A stretch of 64,000 bases of DNA from Sulfitobacter indolifex (GTDB lineage Bacteria; Pseudomonadota; Alphaproteobacteria; Rhodobacterales; Rhodobacteraceae). This document shows positions 25,536 through 34,566 of the stretch, piece after piece. The stretch is from positions 249,827-313,826 of the forward strand of contig NZ_CP084952.1 of assembly GCF_022788655.1 (NCBI RefSeq), written 5' to 3'. The notes below the pieces were generated by a model, which saw only the letters and a list, made by a program, of their open reading frames with translations, did no database searches and was not told the origin of the DNA. Each line of letters starts with the position of its first letter. Positions within the stretch are counted from its first letter, which is position 1. The position numbers were made by a program, and so were the translations under genes.

Positions 25536-26442
25536 CCCCTCCCATCTTAACCACACAGTCCATGACTGGCGTGCCGAATTCAAGCGCCTTGATGGAGCCT
25601 ATGCGGCGTCTACCATGCGGGCCTATCACGCCGACATCGAAACTTACACCCAGTGGTGCGCGCTGAGCGAGCGGACGCCATTTCCCGGAAGCGTCGATAC
25701 CGTCTGCGCGTTTTTGCTAGATCAGGGCCGCTTCGCCCCTTCGACGGTACGCAGGCGGGTGTATGCCATCCGAAAGGTTCACCAGCTTCTACGACTGCCC
25801 GATCCAACCTTTGACGAAGACATCAACCTCACCTTCCGGCGCATTCGCCGCGGCAAAACTTCGCGGCCCCGACAGGCGAAAGGTATGACGAAAGACTATC
25901 TCGAAAAATTTCTTGCCATCCAACCTGATAACCCTTGGGGCTTGCGCAACAGAGCCATGCTCTCATTGGGCTATGACCTCCTGACGCGGCGGTCTGAGTT
26001 GGTTGCAATCACGGTAGGTGAGGTTGAATTTCGCTCGGATGGAACGCTCCGCGTCCTGATCCGACGCGGCAAGGCAGACCCTGCGGGCTACGGCCGCATT
26101 GCCTTCACGTCGAGGCGAACGGGGAAGCTTGTAGCCGAATGGCTCGACTGGCGTGGCTATGAGTTTGAGCCGCTCTTCTGCCCAATTTATCAGGGTCATG
26201 CTCAGAACCGGCATCTGAGCGACACGACCGTTAAACACTTGATCAAGTCAGCGGCAACGAATGCGGGGCTCAATCCGTGCGAGGTCGGTGATTTCAGCGG
26301 GCATTCGATGCGCGTCGGCGCCGCTCAAGACCTGCTGAAGGCAGGTCACGATACTGCTGCGATCATGCGCGCCGGCGGGTGGAAGTCGATTAATGTTCTC
26401 ACGCGTTATTTGGAAAATGCTGAGTGCAATGTATGGCTTTAG
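25522..26442 (+). CDS. Tyrosine recombinase/integrase
   Basis: 306 residues. The N-terminal SAM-like DNA-binding part (YAASTMRAYHADIETYTQWC) is followed by a catalytic domain with the expected residues: the first Arg in YDLLTRRSELVAI, a Lys in the beta-hairpin around IRRGKADPAGYGRIAF, HSMRVG for the H-x-x-R box, GGWKS for the His/Trp position, and the nucleophile tyrosine in VLTRYLENAE. It would cut and rejoin DNA at a specific site, as in an integrated island. No att repeat could be assigned by eye. Confidence 0.9.
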   Translation: MSYLDPSHLNHTVHDWRAEFKRLDGAYAASTMRAYHADIETYTQWCALSERTPFPGSVDTVCAFLLDQGRFAPSTVRRRVYAIRKVHQLLRLPDPTFDEDINLTFRRIRRGKTSRPRQAKGMTKDYLEKFLAIQPDNPWGLRNRAMLSLGYDLLTRRSELVAITVGEVEFRSDGTLRVLIRRGKADPAGYGRIAFTSRRTGKLVAEWLDWRGYEFEPLFCPIYQGHAQNRHLSDTTVKHLIKSAATNAGLNPCEVGDFSGHSMRVGAAQDLLKAGHDTAAIMRAGGWKSINVLTRYLENAECNVWL

Positions 26443-26706
26443 CTTGCTCCGAATGCAACTGATGACCTGCGCCAATCGCCGCGTAACGGCGCGCTCACCT
26501 AACGACATCTCCAAGCCCTGGTCGAAAGCCTTCAAAAAATCGAACAGAGGCCGTTCATCCCCACTCTCCACAGACCGCCGGTAGACGGGCCAAGTTTGCC
26601 GCAAAAGTTCTGCTGCCACTGTGGGCGGGCATATAGGTTCGGTGTCTGACGTCAGCACCTGTGGGACAGATTTGATGATTTGAACAACGGAGGGTTTCTG
26701 GTTCAT
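26248..26706 (-). CDS. Hypothetical protein, 3' part overlapping the recombinase gene antisense (uncertain)
   Basis: 152 residues; AAAGG lies 5 nt before the ATG. The N-terminal ~85 residues (NQKPSVVQIIKSVPQVL, PVYRRSVESGDERPLFDFLK) look like an ordinary soluble protein. The C-terminal third is antisense to the end of the recombinase, so the original gene was probably cut by recombination and now reads into recombinase sequence. Family not recognised. Confidence 0.35.
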   Translation of the reverse strand: MNQKPSVVQIIKSVPQVLTSDTEPICPPTVAAELLRQTWPVYRRSVESGDERPLFDFLKAFDQGLEMSLGERAVTRRLAQVISCIRSKLKPYIALSIFQITRENINRLPPAGAHDRSSIVTCLQQVLSGADAHRMPAEITDLARIEPRIRCR

Positions 26707-26727
26707 CGTAGCCTTTAAGGAGCGTAG

Positions 26728-27155
26728 ATGAACAAGAAGCCCGGAACATCGAAAGATGCAGCTGACAAGCTGGTCAAAAACATCCGCCGCAAGACCCGCT
26801 AGACCTACTCGGCGGAGGAGAAGATCCGCATTGTTTTGGCCGGATTGCGCGGGGAGGAAAGCATCTCTGCGTTATGTCGCAGCGAGGGTATCTCTGACAG
26901 CCTGTATTATACTTGGTCGAAGGAATTCCTTGAGGCTGGAAAGCGTCGACTTTCCGGCGACACAGCGCGTCAGGCGACATCGCCTGAGGTGAAGGATCTG
27001 CGATCCGAGGCCATGGCTCTGAAGGAATGCGTGGCTGACCTAACCCTTGAGATCCGTCTGCTCAAAAAAAGCATGACAGGTGCTGGGGAGTTCGAGGAAT
27101 GAGGTATCCAGCAACCGAGAAACTTGAGATCATTCGTACGGTTGAGGGATCACAT
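26728..27155 (+). pseudogene. IS3-family orfA with an in-frame stop, and a truncated orfB start
   Basis: AAGGAG precedes the ATG at 26728. The frame reads DAADKLVKNIRRKTR, then TAG at 26800-26802, then TYSAEEKIRIVLAGLRGEES through LKECVADLTLEIRLLKKSM to a TGA at 27102. This is an IS3-type orfA in which a Gln codon (CAG in relatives) became TAG. The orfB start overlaps as ATGA (MRYPATEKLEIIRTVEGSH) and ends at the boundary of the next insertion sequence. Joining the two sides of that element gives EGSHWEQFGMLLG and a stop, not the usual orfB, so orfB had already been lost. The element is inactive. Confidence 0.85.
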
Positions 27156-28817
27156 GTTGATTGTCATTGAGAACTGACCCGGTGGGGGTGCGGACGAAAA
27201 GTTGGACTATTGTGGAGATAGTCCATGTACAGCTACGAAGAACGACTGCGCGCGGTTAAGCTTTATATCAAGCTCGGCAAGCGCGTGCAGGCCACCATCC
27301 GTGAGTTGGGGTATCCAACGAAGAACGCCCTGAAAGGGTGGCATCGAGAATACCAACGTCTGCAGGACTTGCCGATACGATCGGTGCCGCGCACGCCTAA
27401 GTTTTCGACGGCACAGAAGCAGGTCGCGTTAGAGCATTATGCTACCCATGGCCGCTGCATCTCATGGACGCTGCGCGCTTTAGGCTATCCTGGCCGAGCC
27501 ACCCTGACTGCTTGGGTGCGCGAGACCTTTCCTGACACGAAGACGGTCTCCAATGCGACATATGGTCCAGGAAATCACTCTGACGCCGTGAAGCAGGCTG
27601 CTGTGGTCGGGCTATATAGTCGTCAAGAAAGTGCCCTGGCCCTGGCCGAAAAGTTCGGAGTTAGTCGGCCGACGCTCTATGCTTGGAAAACTCAGATCCT
27701 TGGCCCGGAGGCTCCTGCCATGATGAAACGCAAGAAGAGCGCCCTTCACCCAGAGCTTGAAGAGTTGGAGCGTCAGCGTGAAGCCCTGCAGCGCGACATC
27801 CGCGAACTACAGATTGAGCATGATTTGCTCAAGACTGCGAGTGAAATGATAAAAAAGGAACTTGGCGGCGATCTGCGGAGCCTGAGCAATCGGGAAAAGA
27901 CCATGCTTATCGTCGCCCTAAAAAACCGGTATAAGACACCAGCGCTGTTGGCTCGGCTCGGTCTCGCGCGCAGCTCTTACTTTTACCACCGCGCTCGCAT
28001 GAATCTGGAAGATAAGTATCTTCCCATTCGATACGCCATGAAGGAAGCTTTCGAAAGCAACCATCGCTGCTACGGGTACCGTCGCCTCAAAGCATATATG
28101 ACGCGGGAATCCATCTCGATCTCCGAAAAAGTGGTGCGGCGCCTGATGAAACAGGAAGCTCTGATCGTCCCAAAGCCGAAGCGGCGGCGGTACAGCTCAT
28201 ATCTGGGAGAGATTAGCCCTGCACCGGAGAATATCATCAACCGGGAATTCCAGGCGGCAGCGCCAAATGAGAAATGGCTAACCGATATCACTGAGTTCCA
28301 CATCCGAGCAGGTAAAGTCTATCTTTCCCCGATCATTGATTGCTTCGACGGCCTCGTCATAAGTTGGACCATAGGGACCAGACCGGATGCCGACCTCGTA
28401 AATACCATGCTTGATGCAGCAGTAGAGACCATCGCTGACAGCGAAGCGCGGCCCATCGTCCACAGCGACGGCGGAGGCCACTATCGCTGGCCTGGCTGGC
28501 TGGAACGTATCGACGCAGCGAAGCTCGTTCGCTCGATGTCACGAAAGGCGAGCTCGCAAGACAATGCCGCATGTGAAGGCTTCTTCGGACGCCTGAAGAC
28601 TGAGTTCTTCTATCCTCGCGATTGGCGAGCCTTCACCGTGGCCCAGTTTATCGACGAGGTTGACGCCTACATCCGTTGGTATAACGAAACGCGCATCAAG
28701 ATGTCCCTTGGTGGCAAAAGCCCAATCGAGTACCGTAAAAGCCTCGGCCTTATGCCGTGAAAACAGTCCAACTTTTTGTCCGCACCCCCACTGGGTCAGT
28801 TCTCAGTGACAATCAAC
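27156..28817 (+). mobile_element. Intact IS3-family insertion sequence with long terminal repeats and a 4-bp target duplication
   Basis: The left end begins GTTGATTGTCATTGAGAACT and the right end is its near-perfect inverted copy. The match continues for about 55 bp, including GTGGGGGTGCGGAC, with only a few mismatches. The element is 1662 bp and is flanked by ACAT at 27152-27155 and 28818-28821. It encodes one long transposase frame. It landed in the decayed IS3 remnant next to ugd, at the edge of the polysaccharide locus. Confidence 0.88.
27225..28760 (+). CDS. IS3-family transposase (single fused OrfAB frame)
   Basis: 511 residues. The N-terminal region contains two helix-turn-helix modules (YSYEERLRAVKLYIKLGKRVQ; AVVGLYSRQESALALAEKFGVSRPTLYAW) and a coiled coil (ELEELERQREALQRDIRELQ). 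The C-terminal DDE domain shows D in WLTDITEFHI, D in VHSDGGGHYRWP and E in DNAACEGFFGRLKTE. It is an uninterrupted reading frame, so no frameshift is needed, unlike most IS3 members. All catalytic residues are present, so it may be active. Confidence 0.93.
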   Translation: MYSYEERLRAVKLYIKLGKRVQATIRELGYPTKNALKGWHREYQRLQDLPIRSVPRTPKFSTAQKQVALEHYATHGRCISWTLRALGYPGRATLTAWVRETFPDTKTVSNATYGPGNHSDAVKQAAVVGLYSRQESALALAEKFGVSRPTLYAWKTQILGPEAPAMMKRKKSALHPELEELERQREALQRDIRELQIEHDLLKTASEMIKKELGGDLRSLSNREKTMLIVALKNRYKTPALLARLGLARSSYFYHRARMNLEDKYLPIRYAMKEAFESNHRCYGYRRLKAYMTRESISISEKVVRRLMKQEALIVPKPKRRRYSSYLGEISPAPENIINREFQAAAPNEKWLTDITEFHIRAGKVYLSPIIDCFDGLVISWTIGTRPDADLVNTMLDAAVETIADSEARPIVHSDGGGHYRWPGWLERIDAAKLVRSMSRKASSQDNAACEGFFGRLKTEFFYPRDWRAFTVAQFIDEVDAYIRWYNETRIKMSLGGKSPIEYRKSLGLMP

Positions 28818-28890
28818 ACATTGGGAGCAGTTCGGAATGCTCTTGGGCTAATAGGAGCATGGGGCAACTCTTGGGTAACATTAAACGAGT

Positions 28891-30066
28891 TCAATCCGAC
28901 CCGAACAGATCCCGGGTAAACACCTTGTCGGCGACATTGTCGAGTTCACTGGTATTGCGGTTGGCGAGGATCACATCGCTCTCGGCCTTAAAGGCGGCAA
29001 GGTCATGCATCACCTTCGAGCCGAAAAAATGTTCTTCCTGCAGTTCCGGCTCATAGACCACCACTTCGATGCCCTTGGCCTTGATCCGCTTCATCACGCC
29101 CTGGATTGAACTTTGACGGAAATTGTCCGACCCGGCCTTCATCACCAGCCGGTAGACACCGACGCGGCTTGGACGCCGCGCGAGGATCTGATCTGCGATG
29201 AAATCCTTCCGCGTCCGATTGGCGTCGACGATGGCGCGGATCATGTTCTGCGGCACCTCGGAGTAATTCGCCAAGAGTTGCTTGCTGTCTTTGGGCAGGC
29301 AATAGCCGCCATAACCGAAGGAGGGATTATTGTAATGTGACCCGATCCGCGGGTCGAGACTGACACCTTCTATGATCTGCCGACTGTCCATGCCGTGGCT
29401 CATGGCATAGCTGTCGAGCTCGTTGAAATAGGCAACCCGCATCGCAAGATAGGTATTGGCGAAGAGCTTGATCGCCTCGGCCTCGGAGGCATCAGTAAAG
29501 AGAATTGGAATGTCTTCACGCAGCGCCCCTTCGGCCAGTATTTGGGCAAAGGTCTCGGCCCGCGCGGAGCGTTCGCCGACGACGATGCGCGAGGGGTAGA
29601 GGTTGTCATGAAGCGCCTTGCCCTCCCGCAGAAATTCCGGGCTGAAGATGATCCGATCGCAGTCGAGTTCGTCCGAGATTCGCGCGGTATAGCCCACTGG
29701 CACAGTGGATTTAATGACGATCAATGCATGCTCATTGACCGCCAATACCTCACGGATCACCGCCTCAACGCTGGAGGTATCAAAGGTGTTCTCGATGGGG
29801 TCGTAATTCGTGGGCGTCGCCACAACCACGAAATCGGCGCCCGCATAGGCTTTCGCGGCGTCTGTGGTGGCGGTGAGGGTCAAGGGTTTGTCGCGCAGAT
29901 ACTGCTCGATCTCCGCATCGACGATCGGGCTCTGGCCCGCATTCAGCTGCGCCACCCGGTCAGGGCTGACATCGACCGCCGTAACCGGATTATTCTGGGC
30001 CAGGAGCACCGCATTTGAGAGGCCCACATAGCCGATGCCTGCGACGGCAATTTCATAGATAGACAC
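28891..30066 (-). CDS. ugd: UDP-glucose 6-dehydrogenase
   Basis: 391 residues from a GTG at 30066 preceded by AGGAGAGG; this is the short Ugd type. The N-terminal NAD fold begins [21 protein letters not shown]. The middle has [23 protein letters not shown], the helix carries [22 protein letters not shown], and the catalytic cysteine is in [15 protein letters not shown]. It oxidises UDP-glucose twice to UDP-glucuronate, supplying acidic sugar to the EPS. It is the distal gene of the EPS locus and sits 73 bp from the insertion sequence. Confidence 0.92.
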   Translation of the reverse strand: MSIYEIAVAGIGYVGLSNAVLLAQNNPVTAVDVSPDRVAQLNAGQSPIVDAEIEQYLRDKPLTLTATTDAAKAYAGADFVVVATPTNYDPIENTFDTSSVEAVIREVLAVNEHALIVIKSTVPVGYTARISDELDCDRIIFSPEFLREGKALHDNLYPSRIVVGERSARAETFAQILAEGALREDIPILFTDASEAEAIKLFANTYLAMRVAYFNELDSYAMSHGMDSRQIIEGVSLDPRIGSHYNNPSFGYGGYCLPKDSKQLLANYSEVPQNMIRAIVDANRTRKDFIADQILARRPSRVGVYRLVMKAGSDNFRQSSIQGVMKRIKAKGIEVVVYEPELQEEHFFGSKVMHDLAAFKAESDVILANRNTSELDNVADKVFTRDLFGSD

Positions 30067-30545
30067 GCGCCTCTCCTGTCTTCGCAACCAAAGATGTACT
30101 CTTGTGGTGGGTTAAGTTAAATAATGAAACCAACTCAAAAATCACGGCTTCGCGTCCTTCTCTCGCGCGTAGTCGCACATATAGCGGACTAAGTCATCCT
30201 CGCCGAATTAGCTGCCAATTTAGACTCTAATCTGCGGGATTGTTTGCTTGCCCGAATGACGCCCACAAGTATGACGATTACCCCCCCAACCCCCGCTTGT
30301 TTGGCCGAGAAACCAAAATTGGAAAGTTGCCTCCTGATTGCTTCCTAAGGGCTCATCATGCATTGGCCGCGTTGAAAAAACTCAAAGGTGTTGCGCATCC
30401 GATGGACATTAAGTTTTCGGGTCAATATCTGAACTAATCGTTTTGTCGCATTGCGCAAATGGCCAAGGTGGTAACGATCGTTATTCGGAGGTGCGCCAAT
30501 CTACATTGACAAATCGGACTCTTCGTGCCGAGAACTGTCAGAAAA
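30067..30545. other. Gene-free stretch between ugd and the WbuB-like gene
   Basis: AT-rich, with no convincing gene on either strand. A ugd promoter is likely near its left end, but none is clear. Confidence 0.45.
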
Positions 30546-31769
30546 CTAAGCGAGTTCTTCCAGAAGATTTAACATGTCAGCTGCAAGTGTTGCCCTGTTG
30601 AAATCTGGAGCGGCTGCCTGCCCATTGGCAGAAAGTGAGGCTCGGAGTTCGGCATTGGTTTTCAGCTCCAATACACGCTCAACGAGTTCGGCGCTGTTTT
30701 CAGGTTCAAAGATCATGCCGATACTCCTTTCTACCACGATATCAGCGGACTCACCTTCTACACCATGGAGAATTGGGATTCCCATCGCCATACACTCAAA
30801 GAGTTTCGATGGAATTACGGACTTGAAAAGATCTGTCTTTCTAAGATGAATGATAGAGGCATCAAGCAGTGACCAGTATCTATGCACGTCAACCTTGGGC
30901 ACACTTTCGAGGAAAATTACATTCTCTAACCCCAACTCAGCAGCTCGCGTAATCAGCCTATCTCGATTAGCGCCATCACCCAAAAATAAGAAAGTGACGT
31001 CGGATGTTCTGGGGTCTGCTTGGATTTCAGATGCAGCATCTAATAGGGTTTCCAGAGCGTGGGCCATACCATGGGTGCCAATGTAGCCGACTACAAACCG
31101 ATCTTTCAATCCTAAAGCATTCTCCAGTCTTAAGTCTCGCGGAATTCTTGAGTAACGTGACATATCGACACCGTTCGTTATCACCTGGACCTTCTCAGGA
31201 GCAATGCCACGCCCGACCAAATTATGACGAAAGGAATGAGTGACAGCTACAACTTTTTGCGCACGAGCGTAGAGAAAAAGCTCCACCTTTTCAAAGAAGT
31301 CGAGAACGGCGCTATTCTTCATGGCGCCGACTGCGCGGATGGATTCGGGCCAGATGTCCCTTAGTTCAAAGACAAAAGGCCGCCTCTTCACAGCTGCGCT
31401 CGCCCAAGCGGCGCATGCTGCGAAAAACTGTGGCGAGGTGCCTATGACGACGTCAACTCTTCGGATGAAGAGCGATGCTAAGAAGCTAGATACCATGTAG
31501 CTCTGATAATCCAAAATTCGCCGAAAAAATCCTTCGTTTTTAGTGACATACGTCCATACCCGGACTACATGGATCCCATCCATCTGCTCGCGTTGCCAAA
31601 GCTTGTTCCGATAGCCAGCGAAAACCTCTCCTTTGGGGAAATTGGGTGCGCAGGTGATAACCGTGACCTTGTGCCCGGCCAAGGCCCATTCGCGAGCGTG
31701 CTCATACGTTCTGCTTGCTGGTGCATTGACCTCTGGGGGGAAATTATCGGTAAAGAAGAGAATGTGCAT
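30546..31769 (-). CDS. WbuB-type glycosyltransferase (GT4 family)
   Basis: 407 residues. The N-terminus MHILFFTDNFPPEVNAPASRTYEHAREW is characteristic of the WbuB branch of GT4 enzymes. The C-terminal donor-binding domain has VGYIGTHGMAHALETLLDAA, FLFLGDGANRDRL and SVIPSKLFECMAMGIPILHGV, with the E-x7-E-like pattern. It should add one sugar to the lipid-linked repeat unit at the cytosolic membrane face; in related loci WbuB types act near FucNAc or ManNAc-derived sugars, which is only a hint. It starts 2 bp after the heparinase-like gene. Confidence 0.88.
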   Translation of the reverse strand: MHILFFTDNFPPEVNAPASRTYEHAREWALAGHKVTVITCAPNFPKGEVFAGYRNKLWQREQMDGIHVVRVWTYVTKNEGFFRRILDYQSYMVSSFLASLFIRRVDVVIGTSPQFFAACAAWASAAVKRRPFVFELRDIWPESIRAVGAMKNSAVLDFFEKVELFLYARAQKVVAVTHSFRHNLVGRGIAPEKVQVITNGVDMSRYSRIPRDLRLENALGLKDRFVVGYIGTHGMAHALETLLDAASEIQADPRTSDVTFLFLGDGANRDRLITRAAELGLENVIFLESVPKVDVHRYWSLLDASIIHLRKTDLFKSVIPSKLFECMAMGIPILHGVEGESADIVVERSIGMIFEPENSAELVERVLELKTNAELRASLSANGQAAAPDFNRATLAADMLNLLEELA

Positions 31770-31771
31770 TT

Positions 31772-33400
31772 TTAGTTCCAGCTAAGTTCGAATGTTGACT
31801 TGCCCACTTTGGTGGGAAACACGAGGCAATTATTCGGAACGCTAGCTCCAAATTCAGGATGCCATGTAGTATTCTCAAGGCGTGCTGGCGCTGTAGATTT
31901 CCACATAATAACCTGCTGTTCCGGCAGATAAATCCTCCCGTCACAAGCTCCTGTCAACTCAATGCGGGCTTTAGGATGTAGGTGAAAGCGCGCTTCCCCG
32001 TGGTCTCCAAAAGGGCTGATCTCGTCCAAGATCGTCAGTCTGTGTTCGGTCAGTGTCCACTTGCGAGAATGCACAGGTGCGCCAGGCAAACGGCGGTAAC
32101 CGTCGTGCGACGCTCTCACAATCAAGGTGCCATCGTCATAGTAGGTCGAACAGTCGATAATGCGTGCCCTTCGTGCGACCCTGAACCCGCCCCAGACCTC
32201 GGTTGAGTCCTGTCCGTTTAGAACCACCGTATTATGTGCTGCAGTTCCCCGCTGCCTTCGACGTTCGGCGCCCGTTCCGTACACTGAGCATCCTGAATTG
32301 ACAAAAACCCGTTGAGCAAACAGCGACAACTCGAAGGACAACGTGTCTGCGTGGGCATGTCCTGGTAAATAGCTCGGGCCAACTGCGGCGACGTCTGCAA
32401 TAACGACGGCCGGGCCAAGGGTAAGGCGAACATAGCCACTATCCTCCAGATTAACTATTCGTCCGTCAATATCCGGAAGCCTAAGATTGAGACGCATTGC
32501 ATATTGACGTAGCTCATGATTTTCAGGCGCTACGTTGAATGCTGCATCGTTAAAAAAGGAGATGCGTTTGTCTGGGTGTGACATAGCCATCAACCATCGC
32601 CACATCCCGCCAATATGATCATTAAGGGCAGTCAGTATATCATTTGCCTGCGGCGGTTTCATAAAGTTAAGAAGATTTATAAGGTCTAAGACATCTTCAA
32701 TTGCTAGCGCGTGGTACATCGGCGAAAGCTCAAACTGGCCGCCATCTCGCAGTATTTGCTCCGGCAACTGGTCCATCAGTATTGAAATCCCGCGTGCAAG
32801 CCACCGGTCCGCTTCCGTGCCTTCGAAAAAGGCGCCTGCGAATATTAGCGCTTTGGCATTCGCAAAAAGGTGGTTCCCTAAGAGGTGCCATTCAAGTCGA
32901 GCTTCTAGCCATCGCGCCTGCACGGCCAGAGAATGTACCATGTTCTTAGAAGGTGTATTGTCTGCGAAGGCCCATTTAACCCAGTTCACAATTCTTAGTG
33001 AGGTCGGGTAGGGGTCCCAACCCACACTTTTCTGCGACTGGTTTGACAAAATCCAATCTTCCACTAAATCAGAATGCCAAGTCGCCCGCGATTTGGCTGC
33101 TCTAGCATTCATGTCGTCAAAGTAGTGAAGGTTGTATTGCCAAAGCATTGATCTGCTCGGATGTACCCATCCATCCCCTTCAATGGACCCGGAGCATCCA
33201 AGGATGGAAAAATCTCTCCTGCCGATCATGCTAGGTTCTCGTCTGGCGGGAGCAACCCAGATGCCCTCAGCCCGCCGCATTTTTGGGGGGGGGGCGAAGT
33301 TTGATTTTGGTTTGGCCAAAATGAACCAAAATCGCCTGTAGATCTGTACAAACTTCAGATGTCGGACTGTGTGGAAGTAAAGTAAGAAATTCCTCAGCAT
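31772..33400 (-). CDS. Heparinase II/III-like protein
   Basis: 542 residues. The N-terminal part is an alpha-helical toroid-like region (MLWQYNLHYFDDMNARAAK, LEWHLLGNHLFANAKALIFAG, QFELSPMYHALAIEDVLDL). The C-terminal part is the beta-sandwich heparinase II/III domain with SYLPGHAHADTLSFELSL and AAHNTVVLNGQDSTEVWG, where His and Tyr/Asn residues serve catalysis in true lyases. No signal peptide is seen, so a cytosolic or membrane-side role is possible. Similar genes sit between wecB and wbuB in other polysaccharide loci, yet their reaction is unclear; uronic-acid lyase or transfer roles are proposed. A run of ten C's falls at codons 36-39. Confidence 0.88.
   Translation of the reverse strand: MLRNFLLYFHTVRHLKFVQIYRRFWFILAKPKSNFAPPPKMRRAEGIWVAPARREPSMIGRRDFSILGCSGSIEGDGWVHPSRSMLWQYNLHYFDDMNARAAKSRATWHSDLVEDWILSNQSQKSVGWDPYPTSLRIVNWVKWAFADNTPSKNMVHSLAVQARWLEARLEWHLLGNHLFANAKALIFAGAFFEGTEADRWLARGISILMDQLPEQILRDGGQFELSPMYHALAIEDVLDLINLLNFMKPPQANDILTALNDHIGGMWRWLMAMSHPDKRISFFNDAAFNVAPENHELRQYAMRLNLRLPDIDGRIVNLEDSGYVRLTLGPAVVIADVAAVGPSYLPGHAHADTLSFELSLFAQRVFVNSGCSVYGTGAERRRQRGTAAHNTVVLNGQDSTEVWGGFRVARRARIIDCSTYYDDGTLIVRASHDGYRRLPGAPVHSRKWTLTEHRLTILDEISPFGDHGEARFHLHPKARIELTGACDGRIYLPEQQVIMWKSTAPARLENTTWHPEFGASVPNNCLVFPTKVGKSTFELSWN
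33285..33294 (-). repeat. Poly-C10 tract inside the heparinase-like gene
   Basis: Ten consecutive G's on the plus strand (C's on the coding strand) encode part of FAPPPK at residues 35-40. A gain or loss of one base would shift the frame early in the gene. Confidence 0.85.
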
Positions 33401-33406
33401 TTGCGT

Positions 33407-34504
33407 TCAACGCTGGCCTAACAGGATTTCCAGCTGGCCCACAATCCTCGGGCCAGCTCTTCCGTCCCATTTTTCTGGAGCTTCTCCTACCTTCCATTTA
33501 CCATTGAGAAGGTCACACATTGCGGGCGCTAGAGCATCTGGGCTAGTACCGATAAGTTTGTTGGTTCCAAGCTCCGTCGTTTCGGGTCGCTCAGTGGAGT
33601 TACGCATTGTCAAGCAGGGCGTATTCAGAATGGTTGTTTCCTCAGAAATCCCCCCGGAATCAGTTATTACGCCCTTGGAGTTCTTAATTAGCCAAATGAA
33701 TTCTAGGTAAGGCTGAGGGTCCACCGATAACAGATTTGCAGGTAGGATAGGGACTTGCTGGAGAGTCCTGTTGGTCCGGGGGTGAACTGGGAATACTACA
33801 GGTAACCCATCTGATGCCTCGCAGATTGCATCTATCAGCGTCTTCAGGGTCGATACATTGTCAACATTTGAGGGCCGGTGCAGGGTCGTTACTAGAAATT
33901 GATCCGGAATTAGTTGCTGTTCAATCGCGAACTGCGGCGCTTTTATGCGATCGAGATTATGCAGCAGAGAATCTATCATCGTATTTCCGACGAAGAAGAT
34001 TCGCTCATTTTCGACCCCACTCAGACGCAGTTGAGCATTCGCGTACTCGGATGTTGTAAAAAACCAATCGGTTATCGAATCAGTAACCACACGATTAATC
34101 TCTTCTGGCATTGTAAGATCGCCAGATCTAATTCCAGCCTCAACGTGTGCAACCGGTATGTTTAATTTCTTCGCGGCAAGGGCGCAGGCCATCGTGGAAT
34201 TCACGTCTCCAACTACGAGGCAAACCTCGCTCCTTTTGTGGAGAAGCAATTTCTCATATCCCACCATTATTTCGGCGGTCTGCGTGGCCTGCGTTCCGGC
34301 CCCCACACCTAAGTTAATGTCGGGCACAGAAATGCCAAGTTGTTCGAAGAAGACACCTGACATCTTGTTCTCGTAGTGCTGCCCTGTATGCACCAGCCGG
34401 TAACGCAACTGGCCCCCATTTGCCCTCCTCTCATTCAGCGCACGAATTATTGGTGCGATTTTCATGAAGTTCGGCCGTGCCCCTGCAATAATATCGATTA
34501 ACAT
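33407..34504 (-). CDS. wecB: UDP-N-acetylglucosamine 2-epimerase (non-hydrolysing)
   Basis: 365 residues. It begins MLIDIIAGARPNFMKIAPIIRAL, the WecB N-terminal signature. The centre has VVGDVNSTMACALAAKKL and PVAHVEAGIRSGDLTMPEEINR, and the C-terminal side FPVHPRTNRTLQQ, VITDSGGISEETTILNTPCLTMRNSTERPET and GTNKLIG. It interconverts UDP-GlcNAc and UDP-ManNAc in the cytosol. Placed upstream of the heparinase-like and WbuB genes in one run, it supplies ManNAc or ManNAc-derived sugar for the repeat. Confidence 0.95.
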   Translation of the reverse strand: MLIDIIAGARPNFMKIAPIIRALNERRANGGQLRYRLVHTGQHYENKMSGVFFEQLGISVPDINLGVGAGTQATQTAEIMVGYEKLLLHKRSEVCLVVGDVNSTMACALAAKKLNIPVAHVEAGIRSGDLTMPEEINRVVTDSITDWFFTTSEYANAQLRLSGVENERIFFVGNTMIDSLLHNLDRIKAPQFAIEQQLIPDQFLVTTLHRPSNVDNVSTLKTLIDAICEASDGLPVVFPVHPRTNRTLQQVPILPANLLSVDPQPYLEFIWLIKNSKGVITDSGGISEETTILNTPCLTMRNSTERPETTELGTNKLIGTSPDALAPAMCDLLNGKWKVGEAPEKWDGRAGPRIVGQLEILLGQR

Positions 34505-34566
34505 GCTCTCATACCCTCGTGATGTAGAATTCGCACTCTCTCTCTGTTTTCTCGAAACTCACTGCC

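Noticed and set aside
29395..30018. 207-codon plus-strand frame opposite ugd
   Set aside because: It is antisense to the conserved dehydrogenase, with a composition typical of a shadow frame.
30240..30437. 65-codon frame between ugd and the WbuB-like gene
   Set aside because: It has a TTG start, no ribosome site, and no resemblance to a protein family.
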